Shown here: piece by piece, positions 36,801 through 46,899 of the stretch
Layout: each line of letters opens with the position of its first letter
Numbering within the stretch: the stretch's first letter is position 1
Assembly (NCBI GenBank): GCA_940337035.1
Contig: CALNHX010002964.1
Span: 1 to 64,000 of the forward strand
Length of the DNA: 64,000 nucleotides
Source: Agriotes lineatus
Lineage: Eukaryota > Arthropoda > Insecta > Coleoptera > Elateridae
Direction of reading: 5' to 3'
Translations under genes and position numbers: made by a program
The notes under the pieces: model-generated
Told to the model about the DNA's origin: nothing
Database searches by the model: none
Seen by the model: only the letters and a program-made list of their open reading frames with translations

Positions 36801-37566
36801 CTTTATCGTCTTTAAGAGACAAATTTGAGGGAATAACAAGATATGATACTATGTTTGGATTTCTCTATAATATGTTTGATTTAACGGAAAACGAGCTATT
36901 ACAATGTTGTAAAGATTTACATCTTCATCTAACTGATGATTCTAGAAAGGAATCAGATGTAGATGGAATAGAATTAGTTGAAGAGATAAAATCTTTAAAA
37001 TTACATCTTAAACCTACTTCAGCTGAAAAGCATCAGTTAGAGCCCCAGTCCATTCTTGAATATATTTTTGAAAATCAGCTCATAGCATCATTTCCAAATA
37101 TGTCAATAGCTCTTAGAATATTACTCACGTTACCAGTTTCAGTTGCGTCTGGTGAGAAATCTTTCTCCAAACTAAAAATTATTAAAAATTATATGCGATC
37201 CACAATGTCATAAAACAGATTAAATAATCTGTCTATGATAGCAATAGAAAGCGACACGATGGATTCCATCGATTTAGAATTAGTAATTAAAGAATTTGCG
37301 GAGAAAAAAGCTAGGAAAGTTGCTTTTTTATAATTTTCTAAAATTTTGTTGTTTTTTTATAAATTTTATTGCACTATTTTTTTTGTAAATTTTATTGTTA
37401 ATAAAACTTTTTTTAAATTTCTGTTTTTCACTTAAATTAATTTGATTTGTTACAGTTCAACTAGGTATGTACTACATAAAATTTATATTTTACAACAAAA
37501 ATGTAAATTTTGGGGCGGCAAATTTGGCTCTACACACAGGCGGCCATTGATGCTGGCGCGGTCCTG
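33896..37566 (+). mobile_element. 3671-bp hAT-superfamily DNA transposon
   Basis: Terminal inverted repeats CAGGGCCGCGCCA and TGGCGCGGTCCTG have perfect 8-bp ATTCCATA duplications outside. Subterminal GGCGGCC motifs occur at both ends (33930-33960, 37510-37545). Inside is one transposase gene on + in several broken pieces. The exact target duplication suggests a moderately recent insertion, but the transposase could not be made from this copy. Confidence 0.92.
34572..37332 (+). pseudogene. hAT transposase (ZMYM1-like, TTF zinc finger and dimerisation domain), broken
   Basis: ATG at 34572 is followed at once by a donor GTAAGT; a 34575-34690 intron ends in GAACAG. The N-terminal exon (34691-35230) is Ser/Glu-rich and ends in a TTF-type zinc-finger start (FNFPTNENGRRFSKKKFY). 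Then come a WQH-like block, RLLNAEAKH, LRGQSNKL, MRGQGYDNGANMSG (about 36020-36065), CTAHTLNLVVND (36122-36157) and DTRWSSR. The C-terminal hAT dimerisation region (LRILLTLPVSVASGEKSFSK, about 37105-37165) and a short tail follow. In-frame stops at 35228, 35508, 35808 and 37211 and at least two frameshifts (about 35230-35270 and 36236-36320) break it. Confidence 0.85.
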
Positions 37567-37574
37567 ATTCCATA
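37567..37574. repeat. Right 8-bp target site duplication of the hAT element
   Basis: ATTCCATA, identical to 33888-33895. Confidence 0.9.
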
Positions 37575-37977
37575 TGGGTTATCCTTGGTCCAGGCAAATG
37601 GTTTGAGTGATCCTTAATATTGAGATGGTATGCTATCTACAGTAATTCTAGTTCCATTATTATTATTAAATAAATGTTAATTAATTAAAGATCAAACATG
37701 AACAGAATTGGTACTTTATTAATGGTTGCAGTAAAAATATTATGAGCATTAAACATTGATACATTTGTAAACCATAATTAGTAATTTATAATTTAATTAA
37801 ACCAAGAACAGCAAGTGGATTCCGAAATGGTATCAGCAGGGTTTCGAGTAATTTGATTCAATGTTATGATTCAAATGATCAGTGCAACTATGATTTTGAT
37901 AAATGCTCATATATTTGAATTAACGGAATAAGGTATATTAATGAGATTATATTAGTAAAAATCTGGTGTGATACACA

Positions 37978-38637
37978 ACTTCCTTTTACAGTGATCTTAT
38001 AATTAGTCAAAAATTTCATTTTTAATTTTTAACCATTTGTTAAAAATTTTCAAAAATTACAAATTCTACAAAAACGGTACAAAATCGAGTGTTAGTTAAA
38101 GAGATAAATTTTCTCTAGCATTTTAAGGTGAATTCAAAAATGTAATAATATACCGGGTGTTTTATTTAAAATAGGAGTTAATAAAAAAAATAGAAAAAAA
38201 ACAAAAGAAACCCACTTTAGAAGTATTCAACTGGAAAATCACCTATCTCACATCAATACACATTAAAAATTTAAGAAAAACGTAAAGTTTAAAAAAAATC
38301 GTTGGAGCCGTTTTTGAAAAAATCGAAAAAAACTGAAAAATCACAAGAGTAAACACCTACTTCCGGTTATGCGATTTTCTTCAAAAGCTTGCTGTCTCAT
38401 CTACATAGTACACAAAACTTATATAGGAAGTTTCAACGCCATACCTCTTTTCGTTTTTGAGATATTCTGTTCACAGACAGACACACACACACAGACAAAC
38501 AGACAGACACACAGACAGACCAATGAAAAAAAATATGTTTTTTGGGATCAGGGGACTCTAAAACGTGAAGATCCGTTGAAAACTCAATTTCGAATTTTTG
38601 GGGTGAATCCAATACTTCCTTTATAGTAAAAGGAAGT
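37978..38637. mobile_element. 660-bp non-autonomous element with ACTTCCTTTTAC ends
   Basis: The left end ACTTCCTTTTACAGTGAT is inverted at the right end ATAGTAAAAGGAAGT. Inside are a CACAAGAGTAAACACC...CTTCCGGTTATGCGA segment, a (GACA)n/(CA)n microsatellite (38470-38520) and a GGGACTCTAAAACGTGAAGA segment. Parts recur at 49808-50536, 51590-51745 and 56990-57318. No protein; no clear target duplication. Confidence 0.65.
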
Positions 38638-38799
38638 AAAAAGGAGTGGCGAAGCTTCACAGAGCCAATGTGCAATGAGTTTGTGCATAAAGCAACCTGT
38701 AAGCTTCTGAAAAACCAATTGATTGCAAAAATAAGTGAAAAGTGCTATGAATCGTACGAAAGTGAGGTTAGCATTACGATATCTCCCATTTCAAAAATA

Positions 38800-38898
38800 A
38801 ACATTAGTTCTAAGATTTGCCTGTGTACTTACAAATAACAATATGTAGTAGGTTACTTAGTAATACTTGTGGATAAAAAAGCAATTACCAAGTGAATT
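38800..38898 (-). pseudogene. Possible continuation of the LINE interrupted by the BEL/Pao element
   Basis: Joining 46305 to 38898 on the minus strand (without LTRs and one GTATC copy) lets the endonuclease reading continue into IHLV, the expected position of a short conserved block before the GDFN motif. Beyond that it is too decayed to follow. Confidence 0.3.
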
Positions 38899-38903
38899 GT
38901 ATC

Positions 38904-39709
38904 TGTTTGATTCACACAGATGCGTGCATCAAAACCTTTTTGATTATAATTAATCACGTAATTCAAGTCATAACTGTTTTATCTCATTCAAAGGTCGTGG
39001 TAAAGCCAAATTTGCATCTTGCCGTATTTGTTTGCCTCTGTTAATGTTGGAAAGGAATTTGTAAGCTTCCCTTAATGGCTTTAAAGCGGATGGATACATT
39101 TTCTACTAGAACTTAAGCCGACTTAGCATATTTGGGAATCATGGGTTTATGGATTTCGTTCAATTGCCTCATTGAGAGAGCTTAGCATTAAGGTTTCTTA
39201 GAATAAGCATTTTTCCTAAATAACGTGCGATGCTCCGATTGGCTACGCAGGATCGCCTCAGCCAATAGTGTTTGAGCTTGCCCCTCCTTGAATTGGCGAG
39301 TTCGTCTCGCTGTAAATTCAGAGTCAGTTAGATTCAGAGCCTCGAGGAAGCAAGTTCAGCTATGCTTTGTGCTAGTTTGCGTTTCGGTCTAACTCCCTGG
39401 TAAAGTCGTTTCCAGGTTATTTTGTGTTACGGTTACGCGCAATTCGCTATTTTCGCGTGGCCAATCCAAGCGTGTCACAACAGTTGAAGCTTTTGTAAAA
39501 AACCATCGGTCCATCAGTGACGTTTGTAATCGTTGTTACTCAATATACTCGTGTTTGTTAAGTCTTGTTTCACTCCAACAACTAACTGAACCCAAGTTAG
39601 GGTTATTAAGTGGCAGTTCCCGGCAATCCCATTGAACCGGAACTCGCAGTGGATTAATTGGGGGCCCCATTCGTGGAAGCCTCTTATCAAGTTAATCGTA
39701 CAAAAAACA
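38904..39709 (+). repeat. 5' LTR of the BEL/Pao element
   Basis: It starts TGTTTGATTCAC and ends CAAAAAACA, length 806 bp. It is identical to the 3' LTR except for one base near the end. It must hold the promoter and polyadenylation signals; no strong TATA box is obvious. Confidence 0.95.
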
Positions 39710-39710
39710 T

Positions 39711-39728
39711 TGGTCCTTCGAGCCGGAT
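39711..39728 (+). promoter_or_regulatory. Primer binding site complementary to tRNA-Tyr
   Basis: TGGTCCTTCGAGCCGGAT, one base after the LTR, is the complement of the CCA-ended 3' terminus of eukaryotic tRNA-Tyr (ATCCGGCTCGAAGGA plus CCA) over all 18 bases. This sets minus-strand DNA priming. Confidence 0.85.
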
Positions 39729-40003
39729 GTGGAAGAAGCTAAAAAACGCGAGTGTACAAGTTTCCAGTAGCTGGTGGATGCAATTGCTCCAACATCGTTT
39801 CGTCGGAGAGCGTCAAGAAGCTTCGCCAACACCAGGAAATTCAACCATCGAGAGCTTACACCGAGTCCAGGTCCCACGTCAAGCGGCAGCGATCGGCAGC
39901 GGGTTGGTTTTCTGTTCGTCAAGAAGTTACTACGTTCTCAAATCAAAAGTAAGTCCTTTTCCATTACACCTTCGTTTAGTGCTGTTTTTTGCTTGTGTCA
40001 GTC

Positions 40004-43000
40004 ATGGTGGAAACTCGTTCGACATCAGCGGTCATGTCGGAAACTCGCACTTTAACCACTCGTTGCAAATTCATAAAAGCCCAAGTAGATCGTTTCAAAA
40101 CTCTATTTCATAGAATTTCTTCGTCCAGCCCCGTGAAGGCTCACGAGGTCGGCAACTTGTCAGAAGAGTTTAGTTGTTTCCAAAATTTGTTGGATGAGTA
40201 TAAGAAGTCAATGGAGGGCCTAATGGAGGCCGACGCTGAAAACTTTGATGAACTTTTCAATGAATTTGACTCTTTTATGACTCATTTTAGCGAGATTAGT
40301 AGCGCAGTAAAGGAATTCTTATCAAAAAATAAGATCAGTTCGGGTATAAAACCGAATGTAGGTCAAAATTCTTCGCAAAGTGGCCCTTCAGGAGAGCTCG
40401 CTGGATTAAGATTACCACCCTTAGATTTGCCTTCCTTTTCGGGGAAATTCGAGAATTGGGTTCAATTTCATGACTCCTTTACGTCGCTTATTCATAACAA
40501 CGTTAATTTGACCAACGTTCAGAAATTTTACTATTTGATTTCTTCCCTTAAGGCAGAAGCTGCTAGTTCAATCTCGTCGTTAAAAGTTACCAACGATAAC
40601 TATACCATTGCTTGGGACATTCTAGTCAAGCGATTTGAAAATAAGAAACTGATCGTAAAATCAAACATAAATGCGTTATTCAGTTTAGAGAACGTAAAAA
40701 AGGATTCACATTCGTCTGTTCAAAGGCTGCTCGATAGTGTAGTTAGAATTTTGGAAATTTTAAAGGCGTACGGGGAACCCACAGTCGACACCATACTAAT
40801 ACATATCATAGTTTCGAAGCTCAGCTCAGCAATGCAGACTGACTGGGAATTATGCAAACATGCCGGACAATTTCCTACTTTGCGAGAGTTGTTAGATTTT
40901 TTAGAGAGCAAAAGTCACTTATTAGGTTCGCTGGAAGCTGCGAAAATAGGTTCGAGTTTGGGAAATCAGGGATCCGAGCAAAAAAGTCATGCACGCGCTC
41001 ATGTAGCCAGAGAGCAAGGTAATCACTCTTGTGATTTTTGCAAAAATAGTAATCATTCGATTAGCGCTTGCGAATCATTCTCAAAATTGTCGGTAAACGC
41101 TCGTATCGAAGAGGCGCGTCGTTTGAAATTATGCAACAATTGTCTCAAGCCCGGACATTTCGTGGTAAAATGCACATCGTCGAGATGCCGCGTATGCAGA
41201 AAAAAGCACCATACTTTACTGTGTTTGCGTCCAAAGCGCGACGCGCACGAAAATACTTCGTCGCCGCGTCCTGGACCGCCAGAATCCAGCAGTGACGCAC
41301 GGGAGGTCGGGGCCGTCTCCCCGAGCGAGGCACCCGTCGCATCCGTTTCAGCAGCTTGTAGCCGTCCTGCAATCGCGGCGCCAGCGCAAGTTTTATTGTC
41401 CACGGTTAGCGTATTCGTAGAAGGATCCTCCGGGTCATTTTCCCGGGCAAAAGCTCTTTTGGACCCCGGATCCCAACTTAACTTAGTTAGCGCCGACTTG
41501 TGTCAAAATTTGAAAATTGAGAAACGAGGTAATATCACCTCACTGTCGGGTGTTGGTGCCAGGGCTCTGAACGCTGAATTCAAAGCAAACGTTCGAATCC
41601 GCTCCCGTAACGGGAAATACGAGGACATTTTGAGCTGTATTGTGTTAGACAAAATTACGGACCCTCTGCCGGCCCTTTCTTTCTCGTTGAGGGATTTGAA
41701 GATCCCACCAAACATTGTGCTAGCCGATTCAGATTGTAATACACCGGGAAAGATTGATCTTTTATTAGGCGCGAATGTCTTTTGGCAAGTGCTCTGTCAG
41801 GGACAGGTGAAATTGGGCCCAGAGAAGCCATTCTTAACAAAAACTCTTTTTGGTTGGGTTTTAGGCGGAAACATGAACATCGAAAATCGAGCGCTCATGC
41901 TTTCAAATAGAGTTCATTTAAGTGTAGCCGGCATCGAGCACGGCATTCAGAGATTTTGGGAAATCGAGGGGGCTTACGGTTCATCAGGCCGACTCTCTGC
42001 TGATGACAAATTTTGCGAAGACCATTTTCAATCGACTACGAAACGGGCGTCGTCGGAGCCGCGTAGGTTCATCGTGAGCATACCTTTCAGGAAAGATGCT
42101 CCATCGCTGGGAGACTCGCGCGGTATAGCGTTAAAGCGTTTCTATTCATTAGAAAACAAATTGTCAAAAAATCCCGAGTTGAAAACCGCGTATTCCGCAT
42201 TTCTCAAAGAATACGAGTCGCTTGGTCACTTGAGCAAGGTGGACGACGAAGCGAGCCTTCCTCATCCTAGGTTTTATTTACCACATTTGCCAGTCATAAA
42301 GGAGGACAGTTCAACGACCAAACATCGCGTTGTTTTTGACGGCAGTTGTGCGTCCTCCTCCGGAGTATCGCTTAACGACCTTCAACATAAGGGCCCAGTG
42401 GTCCAGCAGTCGTTGTTTGCAATTCTTTGTCGCTTTAGGCAATTCAAGTACGTGCTGAAAGCAGATTGCGCCAAAATGTATAGGCAAATTCTCGTGGACC
42501 CCTCGCAGACGCAATACCAATTAATTTTATGGCGTGACGACAAAACCTCAGCGGTAAAATGCTTCAAATTATTAACGGTCACCTACGGTACTAAATCAGC
42601 CTCGTACCTAGCAACTAGGTGCTTGATACAAATCGCCCAGGAAATCGAAGCATCGCTTCCAGAGGCCTCATTAAGAATTAGCCGGGATTTTTATGTAGAT
42701 GACCTACTGACTGGTTTTGAAAATAGGGCGGAAGCCATAAAAACGCAATTCGAAATTAGTAGCGCTTTGTCGGGGTACGGGTTTGAATTGCGAAAGTGGG
42801 CATCCAACGACAGTGAAGTAGCTAGCGCCATTGGTGTAGATCGCGGCAGCATGGAGCCCATTTCTTTGACGGAAGACGCCACGGAGAAAACTCTCGGCAT
42901 TTTTTGGGATACTCGGCGGGACGTGCTAAGTTACAGAGTAAACCCTAGCTGTTGCAAATCAGTTACCAAGCGGGCTATACTCTCTAGTATGGCTCAAATA

Positions 43001-45268
43001 TTCGATCCCTTGGGACTACTTGGTCCAAGCGTTCTAACTTTGAAACTTCTCGTGCAACGGCTTTGGCAGTTGAAGTTGTCATGGGACGAAACGGTGCCCA
43101 TGGAGATGCGCTCCAGATACGACGAACTCCATTCTTCATTACGCTCTTTGGGCTCATTGGCAATTCCGAGACGGGTAATTTGCGATGACATAAATTCGAT
43201 AGATCTCCACGGATTTGCGGACGCGAGTTCTGTAGCCTACGGGTGCGCCGTGTATATACGTTGCGTTGACGCGCGCGGTAATGTCACCACCAATTTGCTT
43301 TGTGCTAAGTCAAGGGTCGCTCCATTAAAAACAATATCCTTGCCTCGTTTGGAGCTTTGCGCAGCCTTACTGTTGGCTCGTTTGATTAAAACTATACTCG
43401 ATTCCTCCGCATTTAAATTTGACCGCGTGTACTATTGGTCGGACTCCACCATAACTCTGCACTGGATAAATAAGGATGCGAGTAATTGGAAGACGTTCGT
43501 CGCGAACCGGGTGTCCGAGATTCACGAACTAAGCAATAGGGAAGAATGGTTTCACGTGCGTACAAATTGCAACCCGTCCGATATAATTAGCAGGGGAATG
43601 TTACCCCAGGAGTTACTCAACTCACGCTTGTGGTGGCACGGGCCAGAATTTTTGTCACAGGCGGACTTAAAACCCCAGCCCGTTAAAATTGATTCGGGTG
43701 AGCTAGCAGCCCAAGAGTCGCGCCCAGTAGTGGCCACTCTTCACCATCGCGTCCCAGAATTTGAACTTTTCAGGCGCTATTCCAGTTTTACAAAATTACA
43801 GCGCGTAGTCGCGTACTGCCTGCGTCTCGCGAGAAACAGAAACACCGAAACGCGCTGGTCGGGACCTCCAGCCATTGACGAATTGGAGGACGCGACTCGC
43901 CGCCTGATCAAAATTGCCCAGGCGGAAGTCTTTTCCGGAGAAATAGCAGTTTTGTCTAAAAAAGCGCCATTGCCGAAAAATAGTGCGCTGCTTTCTCTAA
44001 ACCCATTTCTGGACGATCAGGGCCTACTGCGCGTGGGCGGCCGTCTAGAAAACTCCAATCTAAGCTTTGATCAGAAACATCCCCTTTTGTTACCAGCTAG
44101 TCACCCTTTGTCGTTGCTAATCGTGAAGCAAGAGCATTTGCGGCTCTTGCATTGTGGACACTCGGTGTTACTGGCCTCATTGCGGGATAAGTTTTGGATC
44201 GTGAGAGCCAAAGACCTAATACGTAAAGTAATACACAATTGCGTGATATGCTTCCGGGCCAAGCCTAAGATGAATGAACACTTGATGGGATCACTACCCG
44301 AAGCTCGTGTCACACCCTCTCCCCCTTTCAGTAATTGCGGGATAGATTACGCGGGTCCCGTGTTTATAAAAAACAAATCCGGGCGAGGCGCGAAAGAAGT
44401 AAAGGCTTACGTAGCCCTATTTGTGTGTTTAGCCACGAAGGCTATTCATCTTGAACTCGTGGAAGACCTCACGACGGAGGCTTTCATCGCATCATTGAGG
44501 AGATTCATCTCCAGACGCGGTTTACCCTCCAACATATTTTCTGACAATGCTACCTGTTTCACCGGTGCCAGAAATCAGCTATCGGAATTAAAAAATATCC
44601 TGTCAGGCTCTAGTGAGCAATGCATAAGGGAAGAATTGTCGAAACATAACATTAAGTGGAATTTTATTCCGGCACGCTCTCCGCACTTTGGCGGCATTTG
44701 GGAAGCGGGGGTAAAGTCATTGAAATATTATTTAAGGCGAATATCTTGCAATGCAAAGTTAACTTTCGTTGAGTATTACACCATGCTGACTCAAGTGGAG
44801 GCGATACTAAATTCCCGTCCACTCTGTGTTCTCCCTACCGACGCCTCATTCCCCGAAGTCCTTACTCCTGCCCACTTCTTGATCGGTCGGAAGCTGACTT
44901 CGTTTCCGGAAGCCCAACTCCAGGGCATACCGGAAAATCGTCTCAGCCGCTATGGGCTGGTCCAGCGGCTGTCCCAGCAGTTTTGGGATCGCTGGTCCCG
45001 GGACTACCTCCACCTCCTGCAGCGCCGGCCTAAGTGGAAGTCCTCCAGCACGTCTCTAGCCCCCCAGGTGGGCGACGTGGTACTCGTCCACGACGAGGCA
45101 TCTCCAAGCTACCGTTGGCCACTGGCAATCATTTCGGCCACATATCCAGGAGCGGATGGTGTTGTGCGTGTGGTGCAAGTGCGCGATTCCCGAGGGAATC
45201 TCCTGAAACGCTCGGTGCGTAAAGTGTACATCCTACCCAAAGACGATCATTGCGATCAAGGGCAATAA
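40004..45268 (+). CDS. gag-pol: BEL/Pao Gag-Pol polyprotein, 1754 codons, intact
   Basis: ATG at 40004 is the first in-frame ATG; the frame is open from a TTG at 39989. Domains in order: Gag region of the DUF1759 type (LPSFSGKFENWVQFHDSF, about residue 145); zinc knuckle CNNCLKPGHFVVKC (CX2CX4HX4C, about 380) plus a second Cys/His cluster; retropepsin-type protease ALLDPGSQLNLV (about 485; the usual small residue after Asp is Pro); reverse transcriptase with FYVDDLLTGF (about 897); Pao-type connection; RNase H with GFADASSVAYG, LPRLELCAALL and YWSDSTI (about 1070-1150); integrase zinc region HLRLLHCGHS...CVICFR (about 1380-1420); DDE core with DYAGPV, SDNATCF and GGIWEAGVKSLK (about 1447, 1512, 1563); and a C-terminal DUF5641 region (about 1650-1735). 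There is no stop or frameshift. Gag and Pol sit in one frame with no env, as is usual for BEL/Pao. Confidence 0.96.
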   Translation: MVETRSTSAVMSETRTLTTRCKFIKAQVDRFKTLFHRISSSSPVKAHEVGNLSEEFSCFQNLLDEYKKSMEGLMEADAENFDELFNEFDSFMTHFSEISSAVKEFLSKNKISSGIKPNVGQNSSQSGPSGELAGLRLPPLDLPSFSGKFENWVQFHDSFTSLIHNNVNLTNVQKFYYLISSLKAEAASSISSLKVTNDNYTIAWDILVKRFENKKLIVKSNINALFSLENVKKDSHSSVQRLLDSVVRILEILKAYGEPTVDTILIHIIVSKLSSAMQTDWELCKHAGQFPTLRELLDFLESKSHLLGSLEAAKIGSSLGNQGSEQKSHARAHVAREQGNHSCDFCKNSNHSISACESFSKLSVNARIEEARRLKLCNNCLKPGHFVVKCTSSRCRVCRKKHHTLLCLRPKRDAHENTSSPRPGPPESSSDAREVGAVSPSEAPVASVSAACSRPAIAAPAQVLLSTVSVFVEGSSGSFSRAKALLDPGSQLNLVSADLCQNLKIEKRGNITSLSGVGARALNAEFKANVRIRSRNGKYEDILSCIVLDKITDPLPALSFSLRDLKIPPNIVLADSDCNTPGKIDLLLGANVFWQVLCQGQVKLGPEKPFLTKTLFGWVLGGNMNIENRALMLSNRVHLSVAGIEHGIQRFWEIEGAYGSSGRLSADDKFCEDHFQSTTKRASSEPRRFIVSIPFRKDAPSLGDSRGIALKRFYSLENKLSKNPELKTAYSAFLKEYESLGHLSKVDDEASLPHPRFYLPHLPVIKEDSSTTKHRVVFDGSCASSSGVSLNDLQHKGPVVQQSLFAILCRFRQFKYVLKADCAKMYRQILVDPSQTQYQLILWRDDKTSAVKCFKLLTVTYGTKSASYLATRCLIQIAQEIEASLPEASLRISRDFYVDDLLTGFENRAEAIKTQFEISSALSGYGFELRKWASNDSEVASAIGVDRGSMEPISLTEDATEKTLGIFWDTRRDVLSYRVNPSCCKSVTKRAILSSMAQIFDPLGLLGPSVLTLKLLVQRLWQLKLSWDETVPMEMRSRYDELHSSLRSLGSLAIPRRVICDDINSIDLHGFADASSVAYGCAVYIRCVDARGNVTTNLLCAKSRVAPLKTISLPRLELCAALLLARLIKTILDSSAFKFDRVYYWSDSTITLHWINKDASNWKTFVANRVSEIHELSNREEWFHVRTNCNPSDIISRGMLPQELLNSRLWWHGPEFLSQADLKPQPVKIDSGELAAQESRPVVATLHHRVPEFELFRRYSSFTKLQRVVAYCLRLARNRNTETRWSGPPAIDELEDATRRLIKIAQAEVFSGEIAVLSKKAPLPKNSALLSLNPFLDDQGLLRVGGRLENSNLSFDQKHPLLLPASHPLSLLIVKQEHLRLLHCGHSVLLASLRDKFWIVRAKDLIRKVIHNCVICFRAKPKMNEHLMGSLPEARVTPSPPFSNCGIDYAGPVFIKNKSGRGAKEVKAYVALFVCLATKAIHLELVEDLTTEAFIASLRRFISRRGLPSNIFSDNATCFTGARNQLSELKNILSGSSEQCIREELSKHNIKWNFIPARSPHFGGIWEAGVKSLKYYLRRISCNAKLTFVEYYTMLTQVEAILNSRPLCVLPTDASFPEVLTPAHFLIGRKLTSFPEAQLQGIPENRLSRYGLVQRLSQQFWDRWSRDYLHLLQRRPKWKSSSTSLAPQVGDVVLVHDEASPSYRWPLAIISATYPGADGVVRVVQVRDSRGNLLKRSVRKVYILPKDDHCDQGQ

Positions 45269-45493
45269 ACATTGACTTTGCTCTTAGTTGGTAGTTTTCG
45301 CTAATTGAACATTTTGCTAGGTTTAGTTGTTTCTTTGCTTGTATTCATGCTAGTTGTAAGTTATCTGTAAGACTCTTGGATTATCATCTGTCATTAGTTC
45401 TTGTTATGCATTTGATTATTTTGTAGTGTTAGATTTCAGTTTAATTTTGGGATTTAATCACGTCGTGCCATAGTCGGCACTTCGGGGGCGGCA
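45269..45493 (+). other. 3' leader of the BEL/Pao element with polypurine tract
   Basis: This 225-bp non-coding stretch ends in CTTCGGGGGCGGCA directly before the 3' LTR. The G-rich end is the likely polypurine tract for plus-strand priming. No env-like frame. Confidence 0.8.
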
Positions 45494-46299
45494 TGTTTGA
45501 TTCACACAGATGCGTGCATCAAAACCTTTTTGATTATAATTAATCACGTAATTCAAGTCATAACTGTTTTATCTCATTCAAAGGTCGTGGTAAAGCCAAA
45601 TTTGCATCTTGCCGTATTTGTTTGCCTCTGTTAATGTTGGAAAGGAATTTGTAAGCTTCCCTTAATGGCTTTAAAGCGGATGGATACATTTTCTACTAGA
45701 ACTTAAGCCGACTTAGCATATTTGGGAATCATGGGTTTATGGATTTCGTTCAATTGCCTCATTGAGAGAGCTTAGCATTAAGGTTTCTTAGAATAAGCAT
45801 TTTTCCTAAATAACGTGCGATGCTCCGATTGGCTACGCAGGATCGCCTCAGCCAATAGTGTTTGAGCTTGCCCCTCCTTGAATTGGCGAGTTCGTCTCGC
45901 TGTAAATTCAGAGTCAGTTAGATTCAGAGCCTCGAGGAAGCAAGTTCAGCTATGCTTTGTGCTAGTTTGCGTTTCGGTCTAACTCCCTGGTAAAGTCGTT
46001 TCCAGGTTATTTTGTGTTACGGTTACGCGCAATTCGCTATTTTCGCGTGGCCAATCCAAGCGTGTCACAACAGTTGAAGCTTTTGTAAAAAACCATCGGT
46101 CCATCAGTGACGTTTGTAATCGTTGTTACTCAATATACTCGTGTTTGTTAAGTCTTGTTTCACTCCAACAACTAACTGAACCCAAGTTAGGGTTATTAAG
46201 TGGCAGTTCCCGGCAATCCCATTGAACCGGAACTCGCAGTGGATTAATTGGGGGCCCCATTCGTGGAAGCCTCTTATCAAGTTAATCGTACAAGAAACA
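45494..46299 (+). repeat. 3' LTR of the BEL/Pao element
   Basis: 806 bp, one base different from the 5' LTR. Followed by GTATC, the right target duplication. Confidence 0.95.
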
Positions 46300-46304
46300 G
46301 TATC

Positions 46305-46617
46305 CGTTTGTAATAAACAACTAGATTTCGTTTCTTCAAGTTGATTGAAAAACAAGTTGGAATTGAAGATAGGTGGACGATATACAACACCTAACACAGA
46401 ATTTTCTTTATCAGTTCCCACCGAAATCCAAACCTGCTCTATGATATTATTAGATTCAATTTGTGTAAGTTTATTTCTACTTGAAATGAAAGCTGCGACT
46501 CCACCACCGCGAGTGAAGCGATCTTTACGTATTAAAGTATACCCTTCAATTTAAAAAGCGGTTGCCATAATAGATACATCTAACCATGTTTCAGATAAGA
46601 AAAAATATCTTATTTAA
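46305..46617 (-). pseudogene. LINE endonuclease fragment (Jockey-like), target of the BEL/Pao insertion
   Basis: The minus strand reads FFLSETWLDVSI, then GYTLIRKDRFTRGGGVAAFI, EQVWISVGTDKENSVLGVVY and RPPIFNSNLFFNQLEE, typical of the apurinic-type endonuclease of Jockey/CR1-type LINEs. One stop precedes EGYTL. The frame is cut at the BEL/Pao target site GTATC. Confidence 0.75.
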
Positions 46618-46899
46618 ATTTTGAAAAATGGCCTTTTAATTCTAAACAAAAAATCAGTTAAAGAGCGAACATTTGAATGTGCCACTTCGAGCTGTACGAG
46701 TGTTATAATTAATTCACAAAAAAAAACAAGAAATTAATATGTGTATGAAAAGTTATAACAACAAAAAAACTACAACATTTATGTATTTCTGTGCAACGTA
46801 ACGTTGTTTTCTAACACGAAATAATACATCTCTCAGTAATGTAATTACATAGTTAACTAAGTAGTTTATCTAAATCTTGCATCGAATGTATAACATGCT

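Larger units (their letters stand above)
38904..46299 (+). mobile_element. Complete BEL/Pao LTR retrotransposon, 7396 bp
   Basis: Two 806-bp LTRs differ by one base (A at 39704, G at 46294, by my reading). The 5-bp target duplication GTATC is at 38899-38903 and 46300-46304, the tRNA-Tyr primer site at 39711, a purine-rich tract abuts the 3' LTR, and one uninterrupted gag-pol frame fills the interior. The near-identity of the LTRs indicates a very recent insertion. It lies in an older Jockey-type LINE. It is the only element here that looks coding-competent. Confidence 0.96.

Noticed and set aside
39949..40001. 53-bp intron in the BEL/Pao leader (GTAAGT...CAG)
   Set aside because: Removing it joins no upstream ATG frame to the polyprotein, and the ATG at 40004 lies after it anyway; it may be chance.
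39658..40113. Short + frames upstream of the BEL/Pao polyprotein as extra genes
   Set aside because: They begin at non-ATG codons, span the LTR edge and primer site, and have no motif.
46345..46554. 69-codon + frame next to the BEL/Pao element
   Set aside because: Antisense shadow of the LINE endonuclease fragment.
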